Assembly: GCA_965232255.1 (NCBI GenBank)
Contig: OZ246962.1
Coordinates: forward strand, 2,666,001 to 2,730,000
Length of the DNA stretch: 64,000 nucleotides
Direction: 5' to 3'
From: Endozoicomonas sp965232255
GTDB lineage: Bacteria; Pseudomonadota; Gammaproteobacteria; Pseudomonadales; Endozoicomonadaceae
A model generated the notes under the pieces. It worked only from the letters and a program-made list of their open reading frames with translations, made no database searches and was not told the origin of the DNA. This document shows positions 15,057 through 22,977 of the stretch, piece by piece. Made by a program: the position numbers and the translations under genes. Each line of letters opens with the position of its first letter. Position 1 is the first letter of the stretch.

Positions 15057-16256
15057 ATGGATTACCCAATTATACAGACCCTGCTGGATACGGACCTCTA
15101 CAAGTACACCATGCAGCAGAGCATGGTGCATCGCTATCCCAGGGCGTGGGCCCGTATGGAGTTTCATTGCCGGGACAGTGAGGCGTTGGGTATCTCTGTT
15201 GCGCAGTTACAACACCAGTGTCAGTTACTTGGTGACTTGCGGCTGGACGATGATGAGCTGCAATGGCTCGCCACGTTGCCGTTTATGGCGGCTGATTTTA
15301 TTGACCACCTGCAATACTTTCGCCTTAATCCGGATGCCGTTACCATCGAGCAGCATGGTGGTCATCTGTCGTTAGTTGTGGAAGGGCTGTGGAGCGAAGT
15401 TACGCATTTTGAGATTTTCCTGCTGGCCATTGTCAGTGAATTGCACGGCCATAACTTTTGTCAAAGTCGTGCTGAGGTGCTTGCTCATGGTGAGCAACGG
15501 TTACAGGAAAAACTGCATCAACTGCCTGAAGACAGCGGCTTGCAGCTGGTGGATTTTGGCACCCGTCGTCGCTTTTCCGGGGACTGGCAGCGGCATGTGG
15601 TCGCGACGCTGAAGCAGCAGTTGCCCGATAACTTTGTCGGCACCAGCAATCTTAACCTGGCCAGAACACTTGGATTGAAGCCAGTGGGTACCATGGCCCA
15701 TGAGTGGCTCCAGTCGCACCAGGTACTTGGCAGCAGTTTGCGCACCAGTCAGCGGGATGCCCTGCAAGTCTGGCTGGATGAGTACCATGGTCAGCTGGGA
15801 ATTGCCCTGACCGACACCATCAGCATGGCGGCCTTTCTCAAGGACTTTGATTATTCACTGGCCACTGCCTATCAGGGTATGCGCCATGACTCCGGCGACC
15901 CGTTTGTCTGGGGGGAGCTGGCTCTGGATCATTACCGCCGACTAGGGATTGATCCACGCAGTAAAACCCTGGTGTTTAGCGATAAGCTGAACTTCGACAA
16001 GGCGCTGGCCATTCATCAGTGGTTCGCCGGCAAGATTAATGTCAGTTTTGGTATCGGAACTTACCTGACCAATGATATGGGCTTTAGGGCACCGAATATC
16101 GTCTTGAAGTTGACCGAACTTAACGGCGCACCGGTGGCCAAACTGTCCGATAGTCCGGGCAAAACCCTGTGTCGCGATGAGGCTTATATTGAGTTGCTGA
16201 AGAAAACCTTTGGTTATCGCCACGGTGCCGTGAGCCGTTCAACTGTGCCGAATTAA
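15057..16256 (+). CDS. pncB: nicotinate phosphoribosyltransferase
   Basis: PncB joins nicotinate and PRPP, with ATP hydrolysis, to form nicotinate mononucleotide. 399 aa, like E. coli PncB (400). The sequence begins with the family's IIQTLLDTDLYKYTMQQSM and contains FGTRRRFSGDWQ, GTSNLNLARTLGLKPVGTMAHEW (with the phosphorylated-His type residue), MRHDSGDPFVWGE and FGIGTYLTNDMG. The ATG at 15057 has AGGTGGGA upstream; the frame is open seven codons earlier. It forms an operon with pncA. Confidence 0.97.
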   Translation: MDYPIIQTLLDTDLYKYTMQQSMVHRYPRAWARMEFHCRDSEALGISVAQLQHQCQLLGDLRLDDDELQWLATLPFMAADFIDHLQYFRLNPDAVTIEQHGGHLSLVVEGLWSEVTHFEIFLLAIVSELHGHNFCQSRAEVLAHGEQRLQEKLHQLPEDSGLQLVDFGTRRRFSGDWQRHVVATLKQQLPDNFVGTSNLNLARTLGLKPVGTMAHEWLQSHQVLGSSLRTSQRDALQVWLDEYHGQLGIALTDTISMAAFLKDFDYSLATAYQGMRHDSGDPFVWGELALDHYRRLGIDPRSKTLVFSDKLNFDKALAIHQWFAGKINVSFGIGTYLTNDMGFRAPNIVLKLTELNGAPVAKLSDSPGKTLCRDEAYIELLKKTFGYRHGAVSRSTVPN

Positions 16257-16295
16257 TTATTTGCAGACTAAAATTGCCGCATAACGCACTGGCTG

Positions 16296-16324
16296 TTGAC
16301 GTTGGCAGGTGTTTTATGCAGAAT
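16296..16324 (+). promoter_or_regulatory. sigma70-type promoter for the SRP RNA gene
   Basis: TTGACG (16296-16301) and CAGAAT (16319-16324) are separated by 17 bp, ending about 34 bp before the predicted 5' end of the 4.5S RNA. No other gene starts downstream on this strand before dnaX. Confidence 0.5.
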
Positions 16325-16357
16325 GCATCGCATCGAAGCGTGATGCTTTGACCGCTA

Positions 16358-16472
16358 TGGCGGACCTTGTCGGTCCCCCCGCAATAATTAACTGCGAACC
16401 CCGCCAGGCCCGGAAGGGAGCAACGGTAGTGGTGACATTGTGTGCCGGGGTGTGGCTGGCAGGGGCTGCCAC
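16358..16472 (+). ncRNA. ffs: signal recognition particle 4.5S RNA
   Basis: About 115 nt. The conserved SRP apical domain is clear: CCAGGCCCGGAAGGGAGCAAC (within 16409-16429), with the GGAA tetraloop and the 5' and 3' sides of the Ffh-binding symmetric and asymmetric loops, then GTGTGCCGGGGTGTGGCTGG. The ends pair (TGGCGGACCTT with AGGGGCTGCCA), giving the closed rod of the bacterial 4.5S form without an Alu domain. End points come from this pairing and may be off by a few bases. In pseudomonads ffs lies directly before dnaX; here 3.3 kb with two minus-strand genes intervene. Confidence 0.93.
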
Positions 16473-16546
16473 CATTCTTTTGTTATGCTCGCTTTTTCTC
16501 CGCTCCTTTACTGATATTCTTCTACTGATATTCTTCCAGAAGTATT

Positions 16547-16586
16547 TTACTGGTTGGTATTAAAAGTTACTGGTTGGTATTAAAAG
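16547..16586. repeat. 20-bp tandem duplication downstream of ffs
   Basis: TTACTGGTTGGTATTAAAAG occurs at 16547-16566 and again at 16567-16586. Just before it, a shorter repeat of TACTGATATTCTTC is present near 16508-16537. These sit at the boundary with the accessory gene that ends at 16598. Confidence 0.85.
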
Positions 16587-16597
16587 ACCACAGACGT

Positions 16598-17776
16598 TTA
16601 TGTGGTGTCTGAGTCTGTATCTGTATCTGTATCTGTATCTGTATCTGTATCTGAGGGGGAATCCGAGTCCTCCTTTTCATATATAAAAATTTTCTCAAGA
16701 GGGCTGCCAAAGGTTACTGCTTTTTTGCCGCTTTTCTGCTGCGCTTTGTCTTGATCTGGCCTGCTGATACTGGTCGTTCCAGTCGCACCATCAGCCTGAT
16801 CAGCACTGTCTTGCTTGGGCGTATAGCGCACTCGTGGCAATGACCAGTCTGTGCCCGGAGTCACAAATGGCGTTGACGGCGAGGTTGATTGAGGCTCGGG
16901 TATCCGCTTGCTTGAAGATGAATGCTCAGAACTGCTTGAGTCAGAGGAGTCAGTATCGGCTGTGACAGCTTGTGGTCTATGACGAACCGGTGGAATTGGT
17001 TTGCCCGGCGCCAGCAGAACGGCTGGCGTGGCTACCAGTCGTGGACCGGTTAATCGAGATGGACTACCGGAGCCACTTGCAGTGGCGGAGTCAGTACCGG
17101 CCGCGGTGTCTTTACGCTCATAATGAGCCCGTGGCCATGGCGAGTGCAAAGAGGAAGATTTGGCACGGGCACCAGTGTCTTCATGGCTAGGGTGATATTG
17201 TGCCCGAGGGATTTTCCATACACTGCTCATGGGCGACGACGGTAGCGGTGACGATGATGGTGACGAAGGTCGTGAGCTATCCGGTAATTGCGGGGCTGAT
17301 GACGATTCGGCACCGGCATCTGCGCCTTCCGGGTGGGGATGATATTGTACCCTTGGGATTCGCCATACACTGCTCATGGGCGGTGACGAGGATGGTGACG
17401 AAGGTCGTGAGCCACTTGGTGATTGCGGGGCTGATGGCGATTCGGCACCGGTATCCGCCCCTTCTGGTTTGGGATGATATTGTACCCTTGGGATTCTCCA
17501 TACACTGTTCATGGGCGGCGATGGTGATGGGGACGATGGTGGGGACGGCGAGCGTGAGCTATCCGATGACGCGCCGCCAGTTGCACCCAGAGCACTTGCG
17601 GCTGCCTCCATTGGACTGCCAGTAATTGGTGGCGGGGTGGGTGGCGATGCTGTGTTGCTCGCCCGACCGCGCTCGCCCCTGGCACCACGAACCGGACTGG
17701 ATTGCCTGTCGTTACTGTCTTGAGGGTTGCCAGTTGTATTTGCCGGCTTGTTGGTACCGGGTCGGACTGGACGCAT
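16598..17776 (-). CDS. Ser/Pro-rich repetitive protein with RVxF-like motif, candidate host-interaction protein
   Basis: I recognise no family. The 392-aa product is disordered-looking and rich in Ser, Pro, Thr and Asp. It carries degenerate repeats built on W(R/K)IPR(V/A)QYHP, three clear ones (encoded near 17190-17520) and two weaker ones (around PWPRAHY and WSLPRVRYTP). Near the C-terminus is KKAVTFGSPLEKIFIYEKED; K352-A-V-T-F356 fits the RVxF docking consensus of protein phosphatase 1 partners, followed by an acidic stretch and (Asp-Thr)n. No signal peptide or membrane segment is seen. The start at 17776 has GGAG five bases upstream; the frame continues to 17893. The gene is inserted between ffs and dnaX. 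Function unknown. Confidence 0.7.
   Translation of the reverse strand: MRPVRPGTNKPANTTGNPQDSNDRQSSPVRGARGERGRASNTASPPTPPPITGSPMEAAASALGATGGASSDSSRSPSPPSSPSPSPPMNSVWRIPRVQYHPKPEGADTGAESPSAPQSPSGSRPSSPSSSPPMSSVWRIPRVQYHPHPEGADAGAESSSAPQLPDSSRPSSPSSSPLPSSPMSSVWKIPRAQYHPSHEDTGARAKSSSLHSPWPRAHYERKDTAAGTDSATASGSGSPSRLTGPRLVATPAVLLAPGKPIPPVRHRPQAVTADTDSSDSSSSEHSSSSKRIPEPQSTSPSTPFVTPGTDWSLPRVRYTPKQDSADQADGATGTTSISRPDQDKAQQKSGKKAVTFGSPLEKIFIYEKEDSDSPSDTDTDTDTDTDTDSDTT
16615..16653. repeat. hexanucleotide microsatellite (CTGTAT)n at the 3' end of the repetitive gene
   Basis: Six full CTGTAT units plus CTG. Read on the minus strand they encode alternating Asp-Thr. Unit-number changes would keep the frame and alter only the length of the acidic tail. 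Confidence 0.95.
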
Positions 17777-18149
17777 AATTTCTCCGGAATAGTCGAAATA
17801 ATGGGAATTCCTTCTCGCTGACAAAAACTGGTGCAACCTCTCCGATAATCGCTTGTACTGCTCTAGTCGTGAAAAAGCACTCAGCAGAACCAACTAACCA
17901 CAAATACCGGTCAGTTATTCAGCGGTAGTCGCGTCCATTCGTTATTGAGCAGTTTGCTGGATAATTGGCCATTGTTATCGGTTCAAGGCAAAAGCAATCC
18001 TGTTCAGCACATCATCAGTTTGAAAACAATTGTTACAGTGGATGAGTTTTTTGTACGTTTGTGCAATTTAGTGTTTCTTTTGGTTAGCATCAACTACGTA
18101 TTAACCGTGTTGCTGAGGGGAAGTGGCCGGAACCGTCTCTTGGTCAGTT
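17777..18149. other. intergenic region upstream of the Ser/Pro-rich gene
   Basis: About 370 bp. Up to 17893 the reading frame of the downstream gene stays open (39 more codons, LEQYKRLSERLHQFLSARR), so a longer form is possible. Beyond that I see no gene. No clear promoter was identified. Confidence 0.4.
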
Positions 18150-18167
18150 GCCCTCCGTACAGAGGGC
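18150..18167 (-). terminator. hairpin after the glycerophosphodiesterase gene, weak terminator candidate
   Basis: GCCCTC/GAGGGC with a 6-base loop lies 10 bp beyond the stop of the minus-strand gene. There is no T tract after it, so intrinsic termination is uncertain. Confidence 0.3.
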
Positions 18168-18176
18168 CGCTGTGTT

Positions 18177-19391
18177 CTATTTTAATCCCATGCAGTTGGC
18201 GTAGTAGGTAACCGTTGCGGGCCAGTCGGAGAAAATAGCACTCACGCCTACGTCTTTGGCCAACACATCAACTACCTCGTAGAGCTGCCCATCGCTGTCG
18301 ATGACATCTTCCACTGACTGGTAATAATAACCACCGCCTTCACGCAACGGGCCAGAGCGCTCCAAAGACCAGGCAATAATCTTCAGCCCGGCGTCCTTGG
18401 CCGCCTTGGCATAAGCCGAAGGAACAATTTTGCCATCCTTGACGGTCAGCAATGCCCAGATTGGCGGAGCAATGTAGTTCACGCCCATTTTGGCCAGCGC
18501 ACTCATGGAGGGTTGAAAGGTGGTAGCGTCATTGGGATTGAACTTTTCGCTATCCATGCGGTCGTCCAGGTAGACCGCCTGTTTGCCAAACTCCGGTTCG
18601 TGTTTGATCCAGTAGAGCACGTCACGTAACTGGAAAGACTGCGGGAAGACATCGGCGGGAGGAATGCCGGCAGCTTTATACTCATCAATCAGCTTTTGGG
18701 CATAAGCATCCTGAGTCATTCCCTGGAAAGGCATATCAACGACGGGTGCCTTTAGTTCAGGGGTGAACTTGACGCCCAGACTCTTGAACAACGCAATGGA
18801 CTCGGCGTGGGTCAGTAATTGGCCGCCTTCTTCGGCGTAAAGATCGGTACGCCAGTCTGCTGTACCATCAAGATATTCTTCGGCATTGGTGGCCTCCGGA
18901 TTGGCACCATCCATTTTACCGCTCAGCGACCGGAACTCGGCCAGGGTGATGTCTGATGTACGACATTCGGCGCGTGCCGGCTGGTCTTTGGTGGCACCCT
19001 GAAATGGGTGGGTGCATTTTTGTTTCAGCGGCGAGGTAACAATATTGGTGGTGGTGTGCAGGTCATTCTGGGCATGGCGGCAAACCAGCTGTTTGTCTTT
19101 GGTGAAAGTGACATCACACTCGACAATACCGGCTCCCTGACGGGCAGCGGCCTTGTACGCTTCTGCCGTGTGCTCAGGAAACTGCAGCGACGCGCCGCGA
19201 TGGCCAATGGAAAAGTTACTTTTTTTCACCGGCAAATCGGCGCAAGAGAGCAGTTTGTCCTTGAGCGGACCCGCCTCCATACGATCCACCAGGTAATAGG
19301 GACGGGCACCCACCTGAATATTGGCATTGGCAGTGCCGCCTAAACCAAGCAGCCCAATCAGCAACGGTGTCAGAATATGATTTTTTTTCAT
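18177..19391 (-). CDS. exported glycerophosphodiester phosphodiesterase
   Basis: A GlpQ-like GDPD, about 404 aa, which hydrolyses glycerophosphodiesters to glycerol 3-phosphate and an alcohol. The N-terminus MKKNHILTPLLIGLLGLGG...ANA is a Sec signal peptide, so the enzyme is periplasmic or secreted. The catalytic region HRGASLQFPEHTAEAY contains the His-Arg and Glu of the active site, followed by the metal-binding ECDV. A C-terminal IFSDWPATVTYY matches the family's end. The signal peptide start (19391) is preferred over the ATG at 19424. Lies with the repetitive gene in the ffs-dnaX gap. Possible role in using host or membrane lipid breakdown products. Confidence 0.87.
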   Translation of the reverse strand: MKKNHILTPLLIGLLGLGGTANANIQVGARPYYLVDRMEAGPLKDKLLSCADLPVKKSNFSIGHRGASLQFPEHTAEAYKAAARQGAGIVECDVTFTKDKQLVCRHAQNDLHTTTNIVTSPLKQKCTHPFQGATKDQPARAECRTSDITLAEFRSLSGKMDGANPEATNAEEYLDGTADWRTDLYAEEGGQLLTHAESIALFKSLGVKFTPELKAPVVDMPFQGMTQDAYAQKLIDEYKAAGIPPADVFPQSFQLRDVLYWIKHEPEFGKQAVYLDDRMDSEKFNPNDATTFQPSMSALAKMGVNYIAPPIWALLTVKDGKIVPSAYAKAAKDAGLKIIAWSLERSGPLREGGGYYYQSVEDVIDSDGQLYEVVDVLAKDVGVSAIFSDWPATVTYYANCMGLK

Positions 19392-19752
19392 CCTGATTAT
19401 TCTTGCAATAGACAAAGGGGCCATTATTAAACGACAAAAGCATTACAATTTGATGACGGTGATTGCTCGCTAGCCTCTCTGGTCACTAGCATCTGGTCAG
19501 TAGCCGCTAGTCTCTGGTCATTCGAATGGTCCCCGCATTCAATATGATCAGTACGATTCCCGGTAAAAGGCTATTGTGAATTTTAAGCGGCTGCCCAGGG
19601 CAGCAGCCAAAGTCAGACTGCGCTGCTCGGCAACCAACAAACGCTTGCTGCTCGTGCAATCTCAAGGCTTCTTGGTTAGCATAGGGACGCTTCTGGCGAA
19701 AGCGCCGCTACTGCGGCAATTGTATTTCTCTTTCAGGTATTGATGCTATTCA
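19392..19752. other. intergenic region before dnaX
   Basis: About 360 bp between divergent genes, so it must hold promoters for both. Several imperfect copies of CTGGTCA(C/G)TAGC/CTAG lie near 19470-19520. A GC-rich GGCTGCCC/GGGCAGC-type inverted repeat is near 19590-19606. No RNA gene or ORF was recognised. Confidence 0.45.
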
Positions 19753-21897
19753 ATGAGCTATCAGGTTCTTGCACGCAAATGGCGACCCCGTTCTTTCCAA
19801 GAGCTGGTGGGGCAGTCTCACGTTCTTCAGGCACTGGTTAATGCCCTGGATCAGGACCGCCTGCATCACGCTTACCTGTTCACCGGAACCCGTGGGGTCG
19901 GCAAAACCACCATTGCCCGTATTTTTGCCAAGTGCTTGAACTGCGAACAAGGCATTAGCTCCACCCCCTGTGGTCATTGTCCGGCCTGTAAAGAGATCGA
20001 TGAAGGACGCTTTGTTGACCTGATTGAGGTGGACGCTGCCTCGCGTACCAAGGTGGAAGATACCCGCGAATTGCTGGATAACGTTCAATACGCGCCAACG
20101 CGCGGACGCTACAAGGTGTACCTGATCGACGAGGTACACATGCTCTCCAGCCACAGTTTTAACGCTCTGTTGAAAACCCTGGAGGAGCCACCGCCCCATG
20201 TGAAATTTCTGCTGGCCACCACGGATCCGCAAAAACTGCCGGTGACGATTTTATCTCGCTGCCTGCAGTTCAGCCTGAAAAACATGACGCCCGAGCGCAT
20301 TGTCGGTCATCTGGAGCATATTCTCGCACAGGAGCAGATACCCAGTGAATCCGCTGCCCTGTGGCAGTTGGCTCGCTGCGCCGATGGCAGTATGCGCGAT
20401 GCCCTGAGCCTGACTGATCAGGCGATCGCCTTTGGCAACGGGCGCATCAGTGAGGCTGAGGTGAGTGCCATGCTCGGCACTATCGACCAGGGGCAAGTGT
20501 TGAAAATGGTCACCGCCCTGGCCAGTGGCAACGCTGCCCATATTCTTCGGACCGTGTCGACTTTGGCAGAGCACTCGCCAGACTACCTGGCGGTGCTGGA
20601 CGATATGCTCTCCTTGCTGCACCGTATCGCCATTGCCCAGGCGGTGCCCGATGCCGTAGACAATAGTCAGGGCGATCGGGAACAGGTGGGAGCCCTGGCG
20701 AGCGCCATGACAGCCGAAGATGTTCAGCTCTATTACCAGATCGGATTGGTGGGCAAAAAAGACTTGCCCCTGGCTCCAGATCTCAGGGGCGGATTTGAAA
20801 TGGCCTTGCTGCGTATGCTGGCTTTTCGGCCCGATGGGGCGCCTGTGGCCCAGCAGTTGCTGGATACTGGCGATGATGATCCGGGCACCGCGAATGCTGC
20901 CGCTGATGAAGCTTCTTCGCCAGCTGAAGGCTCTGCATCCGCTGAGGGCTCTTCACGCGCTGAGGGCTCTTCACTGGCTGGGGACACTTTATCCGCTGAG
21001 GGCTCTCCATTCGCTGAGGGCTCTCCGTCCGTTGAGGGCTCTCCATCCGCTGAGGGCTCTCCATCCGCTGAGGGCTCTTCACCAAATGCCCAGCCCACGG
21101 TTCAGGATGCCATTTGCGCGACGGTAGCTACCCCGCCATTATGCAATGATACTTTCGAGCCGCCCGCTATCGACCTCGCACCGGCCATTGCTGAGCAGGG
21201 CCACTGTGCAGCAACAACCGTCCGGCAAACGGAACCCGCGCAAGCGGCATACTCCGAATCTGAGTGCGACAACGACGACAGTGCCATGCCGATAATGGAG
21301 GCCGTGCCACTGTCGGCTTACGATCAGCTGCCTGATAACGAACCCGTCTTTGATCCGGCACCGCCGGCGTGTGCTGATGAGCCCGACAATACCAGCGCGG
21401 TTAGCGCGCAATCGCCAGAACCGTCCGGTCAAACCGGGAAGCTGACGCTACGCTCGATCATCGCCATGCCAGCCAGAGCAGAACGCCTGGGCCTCGAACA
21501 GCTAGATCCTGAAAGCTGGATCCAGGTATACCGCCAGCTACCCCTGGGCGGCGTAACTGGCACCATCGGTTCCCACTGCGAATTCGTCGAGCATGACCAG
21601 CAGCATGTTCGCTTGCGCCTCGATGAGCAGCGCAGCACACTATATAACGACACCCATCGCCAGCGCATGGAAAAGGCACTCAGTGAATATTTTGAGCAGT
21701 CGGTTAAACTCTCAATTGACACCGGCCCCGTAGTTAATGAAACTCCGGCTCGCTGGCGTGAGCGCAAGATAACCCAGCGCCTTGAGCAGGCAAAGGCGAG
21801 TATTTATGCCGATGCCCGAGTGCAGACGCTGGTCAATACATTTTCCGCCATGGTGCTGGAGGACTCCATTGCACCGGTGGGCAATATCATTAAATAA
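19753..21897 (+). CDS. dnaX: DNA polymerase III tau (gamma/tau) subunit
   Basis: Clamp-loader ATPase that opens the beta clamp and, as tau, links polymerase and helicase. 714 aa. N-terminal AAA+ module: MSYQVLARKWRPRSF, Walker A GTRGVGKTT (near residue 47), the zinc module CLNCEQ...CGHCPAC, Walker B VYLIDEVHML, and the SRC arginine-finger motif LSRCLQF. Between collar domain III and the C-terminal domains lies a repetitive linker, nine copies of an 18-bp unit coding for Ala-Glu-Gly-Ser-Pro-Ser, then an acidic stretch. The C-terminal polymerase-binding part is present. The A6G run at 20755 is not in the E. coli slippage phase, so a gamma form is not predicted. First gene of dnaX-ybaB-recR. Confidence 0.97.
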   Translation: MSYQVLARKWRPRSFQELVGQSHVLQALVNALDQDRLHHAYLFTGTRGVGKTTIARIFAKCLNCEQGISSTPCGHCPACKEIDEGRFVDLIEVDAASRTKVEDTRELLDNVQYAPTRGRYKVYLIDEVHMLSSHSFNALLKTLEEPPPHVKFLLATTDPQKLPVTILSRCLQFSLKNMTPERIVGHLEHILAQEQIPSESAALWQLARCADGSMRDALSLTDQAIAFGNGRISEAEVSAMLGTIDQGQVLKMVTALASGNAAHILRTVSTLAEHSPDYLAVLDDMLSLLHRIAIAQAVPDAVDNSQGDREQVGALASAMTAEDVQLYYQIGLVGKKDLPLAPDLRGGFEMALLRMLAFRPDGAPVAQQLLDTGDDDPGTANAAADEASSPAEGSASAEGSSRAEGSSLAGDTLSAEGSPFAEGSPSVEGSPSAEGSPSAEGSSPNAQPTVQDAICATVATPPLCNDTFEPPAIDLAPAIAEQGHCAATTVRQTEPAQAAYSESECDNDDSAMPIMEAVPLSAYDQLPDNEPVFDPAPPACADEPDNTSAVSAQSPEPSGQTGKLTLRSIIAMPARAERLGLEQLDPESWIQVYRQLPLGGVTGTIGSHCEFVEHDQQHVRLRLDEQRSTLYNDTHRQRMEKALSEYFEQSVKLSIDTGPVVNETPARWRERKITQRLEQAKASIYADARVQTLVNTFSAMVLEDSIAPVGNIIK
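20923..21084. repeat. nine 18-bp tandem repeats in the dnaX linker
   Basis: Consensus GCTGAGGGCTCTCCATCC, nine consecutive units from 20923 to 21084, one of them (20977-20994) strongly diverged. They encode a flexible Ala-Glu-Gly-Ser-rich linker. Confidence 0.95.
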
Positions 21898-21961
21898 CCG
21901 CCCGAATCATTGACAAATAAACGTCAATGGTCGGATTCGGCAGTAATTTGCAGAGGTCAAT

Positions 21962-22288
21962 ATGTTTAAAGGTGGCATGGGCAACATGATGAAACAGGCC
22001 CAGAAAATGCAGGAAGATATGCAAAAACTCCAGGAGGAGCTGGCCAATGCCAAAGTCGTCGGTGAAGCCGGTGCCGGGCTGGTTAAAGTGACCATGAACG
22101 GTCGTTATTATGTGCTGCAAGTGGAGATCGACCCAAGCCTGTTTGACGAAGACAGAGACATGCTTGAAGACCTGGTCGCTGCTGCCACTAATGATGCTGT
22201 GCGGCGCGTGGAAGAGAACAGCAAGAAAAGAATGGGCGAACTGACTGCCGGGCTGGGCCTGCCAGCTGGCATGAAACTGCCGTTTTAA
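21962..22288 (+). CDS. ybaB: YbaB/EbfC-family nucleoid-associated protein
   Basis: A 108-aa dimeric DNA-binding protein found between dnaX and recR in most gammaproteobacteria. The Met-rich amphipathic start MFKGGMGNMMKQAQKMQEDMQKLQEEL and the following VVGEAGAGLVKVTMNGRYYVLQVEID, then DLVAAATNDAVRRVEE, are family-typical. Length equals E. coli YbaB (109). RBS AGAGGT lies upstream. It probably affects nucleoid structure and replication-linked processes; its precise role is not settled. Confidence 0.96.
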   Translation: MFKGGMGNMMKQAQKMQEDMQKLQEELANAKVVGEAGAGLVKVTMNGRYYVLQVEIDPSLFDEDRDMLEDLVAAATNDAVRRVEENSKKRMGELTAGLGLPAGMKLPF

Positions 22289-22350
22289 TTGACCAATGTC
22301 CGCTGTTGCCAATAAAACGACAGCGGGCTTGTTTTGTCCAGGTGGCCAAT

Positions 22351-22950
22351 ATGTTCAGTCCCATGATCAGGGAATTGATGGAGTCATTGCGTGCTCTGCC
22401 CGGAGTCGGTCCGCGTTCAGCCCAACGCATGGCCTTGCATCTGCTGGAGCGGAATCGTGATGGCGCATTGCGCCTGGCCACGGCGCTTCAACAGGCAGCC
22501 GCAGGAGTCGGGCGTTGCCAGTACTGCCGAACGTTGACTGAAGAGCCAAGCTGTCGCATTTGTGCTAATCCTGCACGGGATGACAAGTTACTCTGCGTGG
22601 TGGAAAACCCCTCCGATGTGATAGCCCTGGAACAGGCCGGTGGCTATGCGGGTCGTTACTTTGTGCTTATGGGGCACTTGTCGCCCATAGATGGCATTGG
22701 CCCGGAAGATATTGGCATTGCGCAGATGTTGAAAATGGTTGCCGACCACCCGGTGGAAGAGGTGATCCTGGCCACCAATCCCACGGTTGAAGGTGAAGCT
22801 ACGGCGCACTACATCGCCGAGCAACTCAAGGCCATCGGAGTCACTACCAGTCGCATCGCTCATGGGGTTCCTCTCGGAGGCGAACTGGAATTCGTCGATG
22901 GCGGCACGCTGGCTCACGCCCTGGCCGGACGCAAGAGAGTCGACATCTGA
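22351..22950 (+). CDS. recR: recombination mediator RecR
   Basis: RecR works with RecF and RecO to load RecA on SSB-covered gaps. 199 aa, as usual. It has the N-terminal helix-hairpin-helix region LRALPGVGPRSAQRMALHLL, a four-cysteine zinc finger CQYC...CRIC (residues near 57-72), and a Toprim domain (LCVVENPSDVIALEQ; ATNPTVEGEATAHYI), ending in GGTLAHALAGRK. The start at 22351 has CAGGTGG upstream; the frame is open for another 15 codons before it. Last gene of the dnaX operon. Confidence 0.97.
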   Translation: MFSPMIRELMESLRALPGVGPRSAQRMALHLLERNRDGALRLATALQQAAAGVGRCQYCRTLTEEPSCRICANPARDDKLLCVVENPSDVIALEQAGGYAGRYFVLMGHLSPIDGIGPEDIGIAQMLKMVADHPVEEVILATNPTVEGEATAHYIAEQLKAIGVTTSRIAHGVPLGGELEFVDGGTLAHALAGRKRVDI

Positions 22951-22977
22951 TCTTGCGTACGTCTGTTAAGGGACAGC

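Noticed and set aside
20755..20761. AAAAAAG run in dnaX as a programmed frameshift site for the gamma subunit
   Set aside because: The reading frame is AAA AAA GAC, not the A AAA AAG phase of E. coli, so P-site re-pairing is imperfect. The shift would also truncate inside domain III, giving a product much shorter than gamma.
20733..21098. 121-aa minus-strand frame with Glu-Pro-Ser-Ala-Asp-Gly repeats
   Set aside because: It is the antisense reading of the dnaX 18-bp repeat array; repeats without stops leave several frames open.
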